DNA from: Branchiostoma floridae
Taxonomy: Eukaryota; Chordata; Leptocardii; Amphioxiformes; Branchiostomatidae
DNA length: 48,628 bases
NCBI RefSeq assembly: GCF_000003815.2
Contig: NC_049991.1
Location: 2,560,743-2,609,370, forward strand
Direction: 5' to 3'
Shown here: in pieces, positions 21,201-27,599 of the stretch
Position numbering within the stretch: the stretch's first letter is position 1
Layout of the letters: the number at the start of each line of letters is the position of its first letter
Translations under genes and position numbers: made by a program
Notes under the pieces: generated by a model
What the model saw: the letters and a program-made list of their open reading frames with translations, nothing else
Told to the model about the DNA's origin: nothing
Database searches by the model: none

Positions 21201-22539
21201 CAGGTTTTTGGTGTCCCGGTGTACTGGCACGATGGTGTCCTCTAGCTTGTGGAGACGGCTGCTGAAGGATTCCAGTATAGACACCTGCAATGTACGTATG
21301 TTCAAGTTACAGGAAATCAATGTATTTGCTTCTGGTGAAAAATGGCTTCCAATAATAAAACAATCAAAATGTTTGTCACAAGTTTTTACAGCTCATAGGA
21401 ACATATGGTAAGATAAAAAGGAAACTACAATTACGGAACCTCCTTGGCCTTGCTTCAGGTACAGCTATCATCATCATCATCGTACAGCTATAACGGCAGT
21501 TAATCTATACTAGGGACTATGGGAATAATTTTCCAGTTACCCGACTAAGTCTAGCAAAAACCTACCCACACTAGCCTTTTAGTTTTAATTATAGTTGGCC
21601 AGTTGCAAGGGACATGACATCATGACATTTTCAATCATGACATTCTGAGTGATGAACTTCGAAGCAATACTTTCTCCATTTCACACCGTCAATAGACGAG
21701 GGCTTTAAACAGTGACAGAATGATCAACATGATGCTAGTGGTTTATAAGCGGTCAGCCTTTTTACCGGAAAACACACGAAGGAGTGTATAATATACTGAA
21801 ATACAGTATGTTTTGATGAGTAAACATGACAGGTCGCTATGTTTTGCCACAGAATAATTCATATATTCATATAAGATTCATATATATTATATTTATGCCA
21901 ATATATAACAGATTTTTGCACTGAAGTTCGGTAGGTATCAGCTGTCTTGTTGTGAAAGTATCAGACCCCGCTAAACAAACATGTATTCTGCAATGAAAAC
22001 AAACATGGCCGCCGGGTGACAGCGGTCCGGCCCGTCGTCTCATGCATTTTCTGACGATTTCTTCATTCCAGGGCCATATGTAGATTATTCTGTGGCAAAA
22101 CATAGCGACCTGTCATGTTTACTCATCAAAACATACTGTTTTTCAGTAGATTATACACTCCTTCATGTGTTTTCCGGTGTTTAACTCTGTTTTCCGGTAA
22201 AAAGGCTGACCCGTTTATAAGGAAGAGGAAGAGCTACAGAGGTAAACCCACCATGTTTTCTGTCAGCTGGTTGCTCTTGTTTAGGCTGTCTTTCAGAAAT
22301 GCCAGCTTCTGTGTCTCCTGTATAACAGGTACATAGTAAAAAAAGAAAAAGAAACTGGTTAATGACATCAAGAGTTTCATAAGGTAAGAGTTGGCCTGCA
22401 AAAATTCAGAGTCAAATTTGCGGGACAAAATTTTAAGGTGTTATGATTTTTGTGGGAGGGGCACAACAAAATAGCTCACCATTTGCAGCTTTTCGTCAAT
22501 CTCTCGCTTTTTAGCCGAAAGATCTTCCATCTTGGAAGC
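274..22539 (-). CDS. EXOC7: Exocyst complex component 7 (Exo70), multi-exon, 3' end off the left edge
   Basis: Exo70 is a subunit of the octameric exocyst, which tethers secretory vesicles to the plasma membrane; its C-terminal part binds phosphoinositides. Exons in transcript order, chosen by GT/AG and phase: 22480-22530 (ATG at 22530; exon may begin at 22539 after a CTACAG acceptor), 22252-22317, 21185-21284, 20467-20551, 19503-19608, 18013-18130, 16882-16914, 16531-16590, 16095-16152, 14882-14936, 14187-14254, 13892-13950, optional cassettes at 13384-13422 and 13214-13252, 12527-12633, 11882-11986, 10794-10913, 10048-10140, 9096-9158, 8061-8127, 5662-5718, 4706-4826, 3362-3457, 2596-2677, 274-315. 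All join in frame to about 600 residues. Recognised Exo70 blocks include SNQLTENM, LDHVISFYNVAKD, KDTPTKK, DGTVHELTSN, DDPALTAIFLLNNYHYILK and LKDKERQTIKDRFK. The N-terminus is the predicted coiled coil; the rest is the Exo70 helical rod. About 75-90 C-terminal residues are expected to the left of the window. Confidence 0.96.
785..900. repeat. Near-perfect long hairpin
   Basis: About 50 bp from TCTTCTGGACTTTTTGAGTG is followed, after a loop of about 24 nt, by its near-complement ending in CACTCAAAATGTCCAGAAGA. The paired stem includes GACATCCATCACTCTTCTTC. Confidence 0.85.
1691..1898. mobile_element. TA-flanked palindromic MITE (CTGTAAATGCA family), copy A
   Basis: 208 bp bounded by CTGTAAATGCA and its complement, flanked by TA on both sides. 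The interior is a series of CGCGGT/ACCGCG inverted motifs able to fold extensively. There is no coding sequence. Confidence 0.9.
2775..2983. mobile_element. Palindromic element with GTGAC-CTGTCACC termini
   Basis: The left end TTTGGTGACCTTCTGTCACC recurs inverted at the right end (GGTGACAGACGGTCACTGAA), with further pairing around TTCTGACTGGTTCA. Related ends occur at 12366-12393 and 36885-36935. Confidence 0.7.
3512..4053 (+). mobile_element. Deleted mariner-type transposon in an EXOC7 intron
   Basis: Terminal inverted repeats CGAGGGGCGTGCAATAAGTA (left) and the near-complement of this at the right end enclose about 540 bp flanked by TA, the mariner target duplication. Inside is the start of a mariner-like transposase: an MEPVECRAVIRLTK start at about 3689, a frameshift, then YGDDALSYDLVKRW and a GRP-type linker. 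It is joined directly to a C-terminal-looking LHQTMEEMRNSGWF. The catalytic DDD/E part is missing, so it cannot mobilise itself. Confidence 0.85.
3689..3967 (+). pseudogene. Truncated, frameshifted mariner transposase remnant
   Basis: The helix-turn-helix DNA-binding N-terminus is recognisable (AYGDDALSYDLVKRWHPEFK, then GRKSVE and RAGRPSS). The first codons (MEPVECRAVIRLTK) are in another frame, and the catalytic core is deleted between about residues 65 and 70. It ends with a stop at 3965-3967. Confidence 0.75.
4435..4520. repeat. Short repeat shared with 16650-16715
   Basis: AGACGGGGGGCGACACAGGT followed by a CTGGCATTTATGACCC-type segment occurs at both places, both in EXOC7 introns. Confidence 0.6.
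4888..5160. mobile_element. hAT-like element, TAGGG-GTACC family, partial copy
   Basis: Shares the left end and the GCCAGTACAGAAAATTCAGG and GGTCCGG segments with the copy at 7480-7908, but the right terminus is lost. Confidence 0.6.
5890..6230. mobile_element. hAT-like MITE, family CAGGGCT-GCCAGC, copy 1
   Basis: The ends CAGGGCTTTAGCCAGC and GCTGGCTAGAGCCCTG form imperfect terminal inverted repeats. A perfect 8-bp target duplication GCTTGCCA flanks it at 5882-5889 and 6231-6238. The inside has no coding sequence; it includes nested CCGTCA/TGACGG inverted motifs. Confidence 0.93.
6540..6960 (+). repeat. Tandem GCGGTCG-GGTGGTCGCTGAGAA repeat, interrupted by an N gap
   Basis: AAAGCGGTCGATTTGGACAG, GCGGTCGCGTTGGCCAGGTG and AAAGCGGTCGAAATGGCCAG are successive versions of one unit, preceded by CAGTCAAACCTGCCCAAGAC. 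6731-6830 is 100 Ns, so copy number is unknown. Confidence 0.75.
6731..6830. other. Assembly gap (100 N)
   Basis: Round-number gap inside a tandem repeat within an EXOC7 intron. Confidence 1.
7480..7908. mobile_element. hAT-like element, TAGGG-GTACC family, second copy
   Basis: Starts TAGGGGTGGGTACC and ends GGTACACAGCCCTA, with the same internal CAGGTCCGGACCTG palindromes. Flanking octamers CTTTGCAC and CTGTGTAC match at 6 of 8 positions, consistent with an old target duplication. Confidence 0.75.
8640..9086. repeat. 37-bp minisatellite in an EXOC7 intron (about 12 units)
   Basis: The unit GAGAAAGTTCTTGCAACC plus AATCTTGCAACCAAAAAAT is repeated head to tail with very few changes. It ends about 9 bp from the 5' splice site of exon 9096-9158. 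Since 37 is not a multiple of three, all three minus frames stay open and give 150-204-codon false ORFs. Confidence 0.97.
9384..9566. mobile_element. TA-flanked palindromic MITE, degenerate copy E
   Basis: AGTAAATGCAGAAATGTTTG at the left and TTTACAGTAT at the right with decayed CGCGG-type interior. The GTGCACCC element begins immediately after it at 9567. Short termini of the same family are also seen near 131-190, 25013-25030 and 47494-47521. Confidence 0.65.
9567..9922. mobile_element. GTGCACCC element, copy 1
   Basis: Ends CAGGGCTCGAAAT and ATTTCGAGCCCTG are inverted repeats. Just inside each lies a cluster of GTGCACCC/GGGTGCAC motifs around an AT-rich core. A 6-bp CAGTAT occurs at both flanks. 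Confidence 0.8.
10213..10545 (-). mobile_element. tRNA-derived SINE
   Basis: On the minus strand the head has a Pol III A box TAGCACAGTGG (10534-10524) and a B box GGATCGAATC (10491-10482) at tRNA-like spacing, followed by GGGAAAGGCACTTTACACGA and a body to about 10213. A tail fragment of the same family lies at 42059-42115. Confidence 0.8.
11432..11867. mobile_element. hAT-like element, family TAGGGATG-GTACC, abutting an EXOC7 splice site
   Basis: Ends TAGGGATGCGTACC and GGTACACATCCCTA are inverted repeats. The 8-bp duplication ATCACAGC lies at 11424-11431 and 11868-11875. The interior is built of short GGTCCGGACC and ACCGGTAC palindromes. The right duplication occupies intron positions +7 to +14 of the donor of exon 11882-11986. 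Confidence 0.88.
12267..12334 (+). repeat. GTGA microsatellite
   Basis: About 17 uninterrupted GTGA/GAGT units in an EXOC7 intron. Confidence 0.97.
13214..13252 (-). CDS. EXOC7: EXOC7 39-nt cassette exon A (tandem sister of cassette B)
   Basis: On the minus strand the acceptor TTTTTGTAG and donor GTATGTTT enclose 39 nt encoding GRWKSLFPFTEKSG in phase 1-1. The ending TEKSG and the donor are identical to cassette B at 13384-13422, so the pair looks like a tandem exon duplication. The two may be mutually exclusive or independently included; the sequence cannot say which. Confidence 0.72.
13384..13422 (-). CDS. EXOC7: EXOC7 39-nt cassette exon B (candidate optional exon)
   Basis: The block is bounded by a TATAG acceptor and a GTATGTTT donor on the minus strand and encodes GRRKSDSSLTEKSG with phase 1 at both ends. 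It can therefore be included or skipped without changing frame between exons 13892-13950 and 12527-12633. It sits in an A-rich stretch with no other coding signal, and a sister copy lies 170 bp away. Known biology: vertebrate EXOC7 is alternatively spliced at this same place. Confidence 0.75.
13694..13720 (-). CDS. EXOC7: Possible third EXOC7 cassette exon, 27 nt
   Basis: A stretch bounded by an AAAG acceptor and a GTTGGT donor (minus strand) encodes GAFAMPETSG with phase 1 on both sides, ending ETSG where the two neighbouring cassettes end EKSG. Both splice sites are weaker than those of cassettes A and B, so this is a candidate only. Confidence 0.35.
13892..13950 (-). CDS. EXOC7: EXOC7 exon matching the vertebrate alternatively spliced IRKA-type exon
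   Basis: The 59-nt exon encodes TIIRKAGSSIMKHSSLTLD followed by TG across the junctions. It lies directly after the KDTPTKK exon, as the vertebrate TIRKAQ exon does in the longer EXOC7 isoforms. It enters in phase 2 and leaves in phase 1, so unlike the 39-nt cassettes downstream it cannot be skipped without a frameshift unless exon 14187-14254 uses another donor. The homology to the vertebrate exon is from memory of the family; the splice junctions are visible. Confidence 0.85.
14336..14640 (+). mobile_element. tRNA-derived SINE, second type
   Basis: A B-box-like GGTTTGAATTCC at 14381-14392, GGGAAAGGCATTTAAC, AGGTGAAAATGAGTACCTAG and a tail with ACGTAAAAGAACCCACC are the successive modules of a deuterostome SINE. 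It lies in the intron between exons 14882-14936 and 14187-14254. Confidence 0.7.
14937..16094. other. EXOC7 intron without recognised elements
   Basis: Between exons 16095-16152 and 14882-14936. Short ORFs occur on both strands (for example 15795-15977) but none has a recognisable domain. Confidence 0.5.
17040..17392. mobile_element. GTGCACCC element, copy 2 (inverted relative to copy 1)
   Basis: Same terminal inverted repeats and GTGCACCC clusters, about 353 bp. ATATG occurs at both flanks. Small ORFs within it are not conserved between copies. Confidence 0.8.
17641..17848. mobile_element. TA-flanked palindromic MITE, copy B
   Basis: 208 bp, same length and ends as copy A, TA-flanked, better preserved inside. 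Confidence 0.9.
18618..18710. repeat. Short repeat shared with 42598-42675
   Basis: GTAGCCTGTG, AGAACCCCA, GATAACCCAAG and TATCACCCAGT occur in the same order at both places, one in an EXOC7 intron and one in a WBP11 intron. Confidence 0.6.
18973..19312. mobile_element. hAT-like MITE, same family, copy 2
   Basis: About 340 bp, highly similar to copy 1 and in the same orientation. The 8-bp duplication GAGGTCAC flanks it at 18965-18972 and 19313-19320. Confidence 0.93.
20735..21030 (+). mobile_element. tRNA-derived SINE, third copy
   Basis: GTGTTCAAATTCCCTGACAT resembles a decayed B box, followed by AAAGGCACTTACTGTAAC and CACCCAGGTGTAAAAATGGG, the same body modules as the SINE at 14336. Inserted in the EXOC7 intron before exon 20467-20551. 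Confidence 0.65.
21741..22220. mobile_element. Foldback element with 120-135-bp inverted arms
   Basis: Arm 21741-21863 (GTTTATAAGCGGTCAGCC onward) is repeated inverted at 22085-22220. The right arm carries about 14 extra bases near its outer end. The arms share TTTTGATGAGTAAACATGAC and flank a 220-bp centre. The element ends about 31 bp from exon 22252-22317. Confidence 0.88.
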
Positions 22540-22891
22540 CTGTAGGTATTTTCTGCTTCTAGTACAGCAATATTCTACGTTCTGAACTCACAGAATACAG
22601 AGAAATGTTGTTGAAATGCTACAACCACTGAACAAACCAGCCAATGTCGGCCATATTGAATCCCTGTGGGAATAAAAGGGTAACTATGGCGGTTATGAAA
22701 AGTACATTTGTCGCTCCATCTTTGTCTAAATAAAATCTATTGCATTGTACTTGATGTGCACTCAATCCCGAATACTTCAAAATATTTCTGATCACAAAAT
22801 CTTATCGAACTTTTCTTTAACAGGCGATAAACCACAGACCAGTATCTCTTTGGACCTTCACAGAGCCTCACGATCCCATCATTCCTTACAC

Positions 22892-22900
22892 AAAATGGCG
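22892..22900 (+). promoter_or_regulatory. Second YY1-type motif near EXOC7 (AAAATGGCG)
   Basis: A further ACAAAATGGCGTCC motif lies just outside the inverted arm, about 360 bp upstream of the EXOC7 ATG. It is unique to the EXOC7 side. YY1 sites of this form are typical of TATA-less housekeeping promoters. Confidence 0.4.
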
Positions 22901-22920
22901 TCCAGCGTGGGTTAAATTTT

Positions 22921-23091
22921 GGAGGTAACTCCTGCCGTGATAGCCACAGAGCAGCCGTGGATAGCAGCCGGGATACTATTATTTAAATGAGCCAAATAGT
23001 TGAATCCTATTGGTCGATTCTCCCCACACATGCGGGATTACTGCAGTCTCGCCATTTTGTTGTCGGCTTTGGTAATGTGTGCCGAGATTTG
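22921..23091. promoter_or_regulatory. Promoter-like block upstream of EXOC7, outer end of the left inverted arm
   Basis: The block contains an ATTGG (inverted CCAAT) at 23009-23013 and CGCCATTTTG, a YY1-type motif, at 23050-23059. It lies about 390 bp upstream of the EXOC7 ATG. It is an inverted near-identical copy of 39950-40118 upstream of WBP11. Read on the plus strand, it ends in a good splice donor (GTAAGT at 23092), so it could also start a non-coding transcript running into the minisatellite. Promoter function is inferred from motifs and position. Confidence 0.6.
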
Positions 23092-23119
23092 GTAAGTTTC
23101 GTTCTGAAATATTGTATTT

Positions 23120-25012
23120 CTGGGACTATCAATGTAATATTTGTGTGGCTCTTAGCTATGGGGTCCAGGTAGGGAACCTTACAGGTAATATTCGTGTGGC
23201 TCTTAGCTCTGGGGACCAGGTAGGGCACCTTACAGGTGATATTTGCGTGGCTCTTAGCTCTGGGGACCAGGTAGGGCACCTTACAGGTGATATTTCTGTG
23301 GCTCTTAGCTCTGCGGACCAGGGAGGGCACCTTTAATACAGGTAATATTTGCGTGGCTCTTAGCTCTGGGGACCAGGTAGGGCAACTTACAGGTAATATT
23401 TGCGTGGCTCTTAGCTCTGGGGACCAGGTAGGGCACCTTACAGGTGATATTTGCGTGGCTCTTAGCTCTGGGGACCAGGTAGGGCACCTTACAGGTGATA
23501 TTTCTGTGGCTCTTAGCTCTGGTGACCAGGTAGGGCACCTTACAGGTAATATTCGCGTGGCTCTTAGCTCTGGGGACCAGGTAGGGCACCTTATGGGTGA
23601 TATTTGCGTAGCTGTTAGCTCTGGGGCCCAGGTAGGGTACCTTACAGGTAATATTTGCGTGGCTCTTAGTTCTGGGGACCAGGTAACACACCGTACAGGT
23701 AATATTTGCGTGGCTCTTAGCTCTGGGACCAGGTAGGGCACCTTACAGGTGATATTTCTGTGGCTCTTAGCTCTGGTGACCAGGTAGGGCACCTTACAGG
23801 TAATATTCGCGTGGCTCTTAGCTCTGGGGACCAGGTAGGGCACCTTATGGGTGATATTTGCGTAGCTGTTAGCTCTGGGGCCCAGGTAGGGTACCTTACA
23901 GGTAATATTTGCGTGGCTCTTAGTTCTGGGGACCAGGTAACACACCGTACAGGTAATATTTGCGTGGCTCTTAGCTCTGGGGACCAGGTAGGGCACCTTA
24001 CAGGTAATATTCACGTGGCTCTTAGCTCTGGGGACCAGGTAGGGCACCTTACGGGTGATATTTGCGTAGCTGTTAGCTCTGGGGACCAGGTAGGGTACCT
24101 TACAGGTAATATTTGCGTGGCTCTTAGTTCTGGGGACCAGGTAACACACCGTACAGGTAATATTTCTGTGGCTCTTAGCTCTGGGGACCAGGTAGGGCAC
24201 CTTACAGGTAATATTCGCGTGGCTCTTAGCTCTGGGGACCAGGTAGGGCACCTTACGGGTGATATTTGCATAGCTGTTAGCTCTGGGGACCAGGTAGGGT
24301 ACCTTACAGGTAATATTTGCGTGGCTCTTAGTTCTGGGGACCAGGTAACACACCGTACAGGTAATATTTGCGTGGCTCTTAGCTCTGGGGCACCTTACAG
24401 GTGATATTTGCGTGGCTCTTAGCTCTGGGGACCATGTAACACACCTTGCAGGTAATATTTGCGTGGCTCTTAGCTCTGGGGACCAGGTAGGGCACCTTAC
24501 AGGTGATATTTCTGTGGCTCTTAGCTCTGGGGACCAGGTAGGACACCTTACAGGTAATATTTGTGTGACTCTTACCTCTGGGGACCAGGTAGGGCACCTT
24601 ACAGGTAATATTTGCATGGCTCTTAGCTCTAGGGACTAGGTAGGACACCTTACAGGTAATATTTGCGTGGCTCTTAGCTCTGGGGACCAGGTAGGGCACC
24701 TTACAGGTGATATTCGCGTGGCTCTTACCTCTGGGGACTAGGTAGGGTACCTTACAGGTAATGTTTGTGTAGCTCTTAGCTCTGGGGACCAGGTAGGGCA
24801 CCTTACAGGTAATATTTGTGTGGCTCTTAGCTCTGGGGACCATATAGGGAACCTTACAGGTAATACATGTATTTGGGTGGCTTTTGGCTCTTGGCACCAG
24901 GTAGGGCACCTCACAGGTAATATTTGTGTGGCTCTTATCTCTTGGGACAAGGTAACACATCTTACAGGTAATATCTTTGTGGCTCTTAGCTCTGGGGACC
25001 AGGTAACACAAT
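23120..25012 (+). repeat. 51-bp minisatellite, left array (about 37 units)
   Basis: The unit is 51 bp with core GGCTCTTAGCTCTGGGGACC followed by AGGTAGGGCACCTTACAGGT and a variable NATATTTGCGT segment. Because 51 is a multiple of three and the unit lacks stops in several frames, long false open frames arise on both strands (for example 17-residue repeats ending DQVGHLTGNIC). The left part contains a four-unit higher-order repeat. A 1-bp deletion near 23725 shifts the frame. The right edge abuts a MITE terminus (TTCTGCATTTACAGTAT). Confidence 0.95.
23505..24385 (+). repeat. 204-bp higher-order repeat inside the left minisatellite
   Basis: Four consecutive 51-bp variants recur in fixed order about four times: a GGCACC-type unit, a unit with GGGTGATATTTGCGTAGC, a unit with GGTACC, and a unit with GTAACACACCGTAC. 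Later rounds share private changes, as expected from amplification of a multi-unit block. The right-hand array lacks this order. Confidence 0.85.
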
Positions 25013-25499
25013 TCTGCATTTACAGTATATCAAACTAAGAAATTGTTTGGTAGCTTGTTTTCACTGTACTAGTACATGTTTAGCTGAAGACACATTCTGA
25101 AGCCAGAAACTTCCCATTATATCTAATGAGAGTAAGCAGACCTTAAGTTACCTTATTTTTTTTTGCTTAAAGGTTTATTTAGCACTTTTTAGCCTGGGAA
25201 TAAATCGTTCCTGTAGCAGCACAGACCCACTGGTCAGACCACTGGAACAAAATTGATGGCCAATACCTTGTTGTATATCTTGTCTCACCTGTGAGGTAAT
25301 AATTTTTTTGTACATTGTTTTAGATGGAGAAAGTCACAAAGGAAAGGAAGAGTCTACAGGGAAGGCTTCTCACAGACCCACACTGATGAAGACTTTATTC
25401 AACCAGAAGAACGAACTAAGATCCTGGAGCAAAGTCTGGGATAGGTTCCACTTTTCGCTTCTTGCAGCTATGAATGTATGGAAAGGATTACAGGGACTA

Positions 25500-25847
25500 C
25501 AGGGCTCGAAATTCAAATTTTTGGATTAGGTGCACAGTGCACTGAAAAAATTGGGTGAGATTTTGGGTGCACCACTGTCAGAAAAAAAAAGTAATTACAG
25601 AACTTGATAATTACAAGCTTATTAAATTAAATTCCTAAACAAGTACATTTTGTACCATGACAGACATTTTAGTTGTCTTTCTATTACTTAGATGCGAAGA
25701 ACATTGTGTATACTAGTATACTCTGATATCCTAACATGACTTTTGTGTAAACCTAATAAAATGTTCGGGTGCACTGTGTTGGTGAACCCACAGAAAAAAA
25801 TTGGGTGCATGGCTCCAATTTTGGGTGCACCCAGTATTTTGAGCCCT
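25500..25847. mobile_element. GTGCACCC element, copy 3, in the spacer
   Basis: Same orientation as copy 2, more diverged; the right end has lost its last base or two and no flank duplication is evident. Confidence 0.75.
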
Positions 25848-25889
25848 CAGCTTTTATTACATGGTTTGTCTAATTGCATACTAAGACTA

Positions 25890-26326
25890 CACCAATTTAA
25901 TTTCTTGGTTCACGGATTTTTTCATAAAAATATGGAGCGAGAGGATGATATAAAAATGAAAATAAAAATTGTAAAATGGTTGGGGTAAAGGTAAGGGCTA
26001 ATCCAAAACATAAAGAATAAAAGGTTTTCAGTTTGAAAAAAGTACAAAAACACTATTACTGTACAGTTACAGCACCAGTTTGTTTAAAATTACAAAAGTA
26101 GTGTCAGTTTTTATGTTTGTCCCATTCTTCATGAATGAAAAATATGACTGCAATAATAATACTCACATTTTAAGAAGCTTATATAATATGAAGGCCAATT
26201 TGTTACACCAGAAAGTTGGTGAATGGTTTCATTCATGGTGAAAATTTGCTGAGTGGTAATTTTGATTTTGATTTTTTTCCCAAAAAATAGGAGCGAGCGA
26301 ATCCGTGAACCAAGAAATTAAATTGG
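25890..26326. mobile_element. Non-coding element with 30-bp terminal inverted repeats
   Basis: ACACCAATTTAATTTCTTGG at the left and its complement at the right delimit about 437 bp, AT-rich with no coding sequence. No clear target duplication is visible. Confidence 0.7.
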
Positions 26327-27599
26327 TGTGGCCAAGTAAGATTAGTTTTCCTGTGCTATGTTGATATCAGAAGATATGGAACATATATTGTATGCAATTG
26401 AAGCTATTTCCCTTTGTTGTATAATACAGTCTGCAACAATATGACACCCATCTTAATTCTATCTTGTTTAGATCACAATTTTGACAACTTCTTGGCTGCA
26501 CAGGAGTGTTGTCATGTGTACCTTTTAGTTTTTAGACATTGATTTTGTGTGAATTATCTGGAAGTTTGTGATGGATGTTCTATGTCATGTTCTATATTTA
26601 TAATTTGTGCTTAATTCTCTTTAGTAGCCTAGGTCGTACTCTGTAAGGTTGTAATTTGTTACACATGACAATGACTATGTGGGACATGTGGCTACTCTGA
26701 TGTGAAATGGTGATATCCAAAGTGTAAATATGTTCAGGTTGACTTCTTTTCTGTCAGCTTTGGAAAAGGAAGGGTCCAATGTGTCATATAATGAGTCGGT
26801 TCTTTGATGTTGAGAGGTGTTAATATTTTCCAACAGTGAACATGGCAACATTGTGATGAAATTTGGTGACAATATTTAGTTTGAATAGCTCAATACTTAG
26901 ATTATGTTTTTGTCAAAAACACAAAAGTTTTTCCGAAGAACTTACAGGAAGAGAGATGACATGTCTTTTGTTGTTTATAACTTTGTCACTTACTATTAAT
27001 TAATTTATTACTTTGTCCCAAAGTTGTTTATGTGCAAATTGTGTCACAGAGCGAAGGAGATAGTGAATTAAGTCTGTTTACCTACTGGTGCACAATAAAG
27101 TTCTTGAACCTATACAGATTCACTAGACTATTGCTTTAATTTTCTTTTGTGTACAGTATATTGTAGTAAAGTTAGAAATACACTGCATATTCTATGATGC
27201 ATAGCATTAAAACCTTCTCATTTATTATTCCGAATGTATACATCTAATACAACCAATATGACTTGATCTTGGTGACTGAGAAGACGAAAATGGATTCGTA
27301 ATAATCAGTAAATGAGTAAAGATTACGGTAACTGATGACAAAATTTACACTTTTATAAGAACTGATGGGAGTTTATCTATTTGAATCGACATCTATTTCT
27401 CACAACTCTACAATAAAAAGTTGGAATAACCCAAAAGAGATTGTGGTATCACGAAAAAGGAAGCAGTGATACTATTGATATTTCATATACGGATTTATAT
27501 GAAAAATTATGTCAATTTTACAATATGACAATCTAACCCTACCTCATTTTTGTAATGATGTACTTTCCCTGTACATGTTTTACCGTAGCACCTGTCCAA

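Noticed and set aside
22987-23172. 61-codon ORF conserved in both inverted arms
   Set aside because: Identity reflects duplication of the whole block; it overlaps promoter motifs and a splice donor and shows no family similarity.
23120-25012. CRISPR-like regular repeats
   Set aside because: Units are contiguous with no unique spacers, and the DNA is animal.
23007-25038. Open frames of up to 536 codons in the left minisatellite
   Set aside because: Same cause; frames switch where single bases are lost, with no sign of selection on the reading frame.
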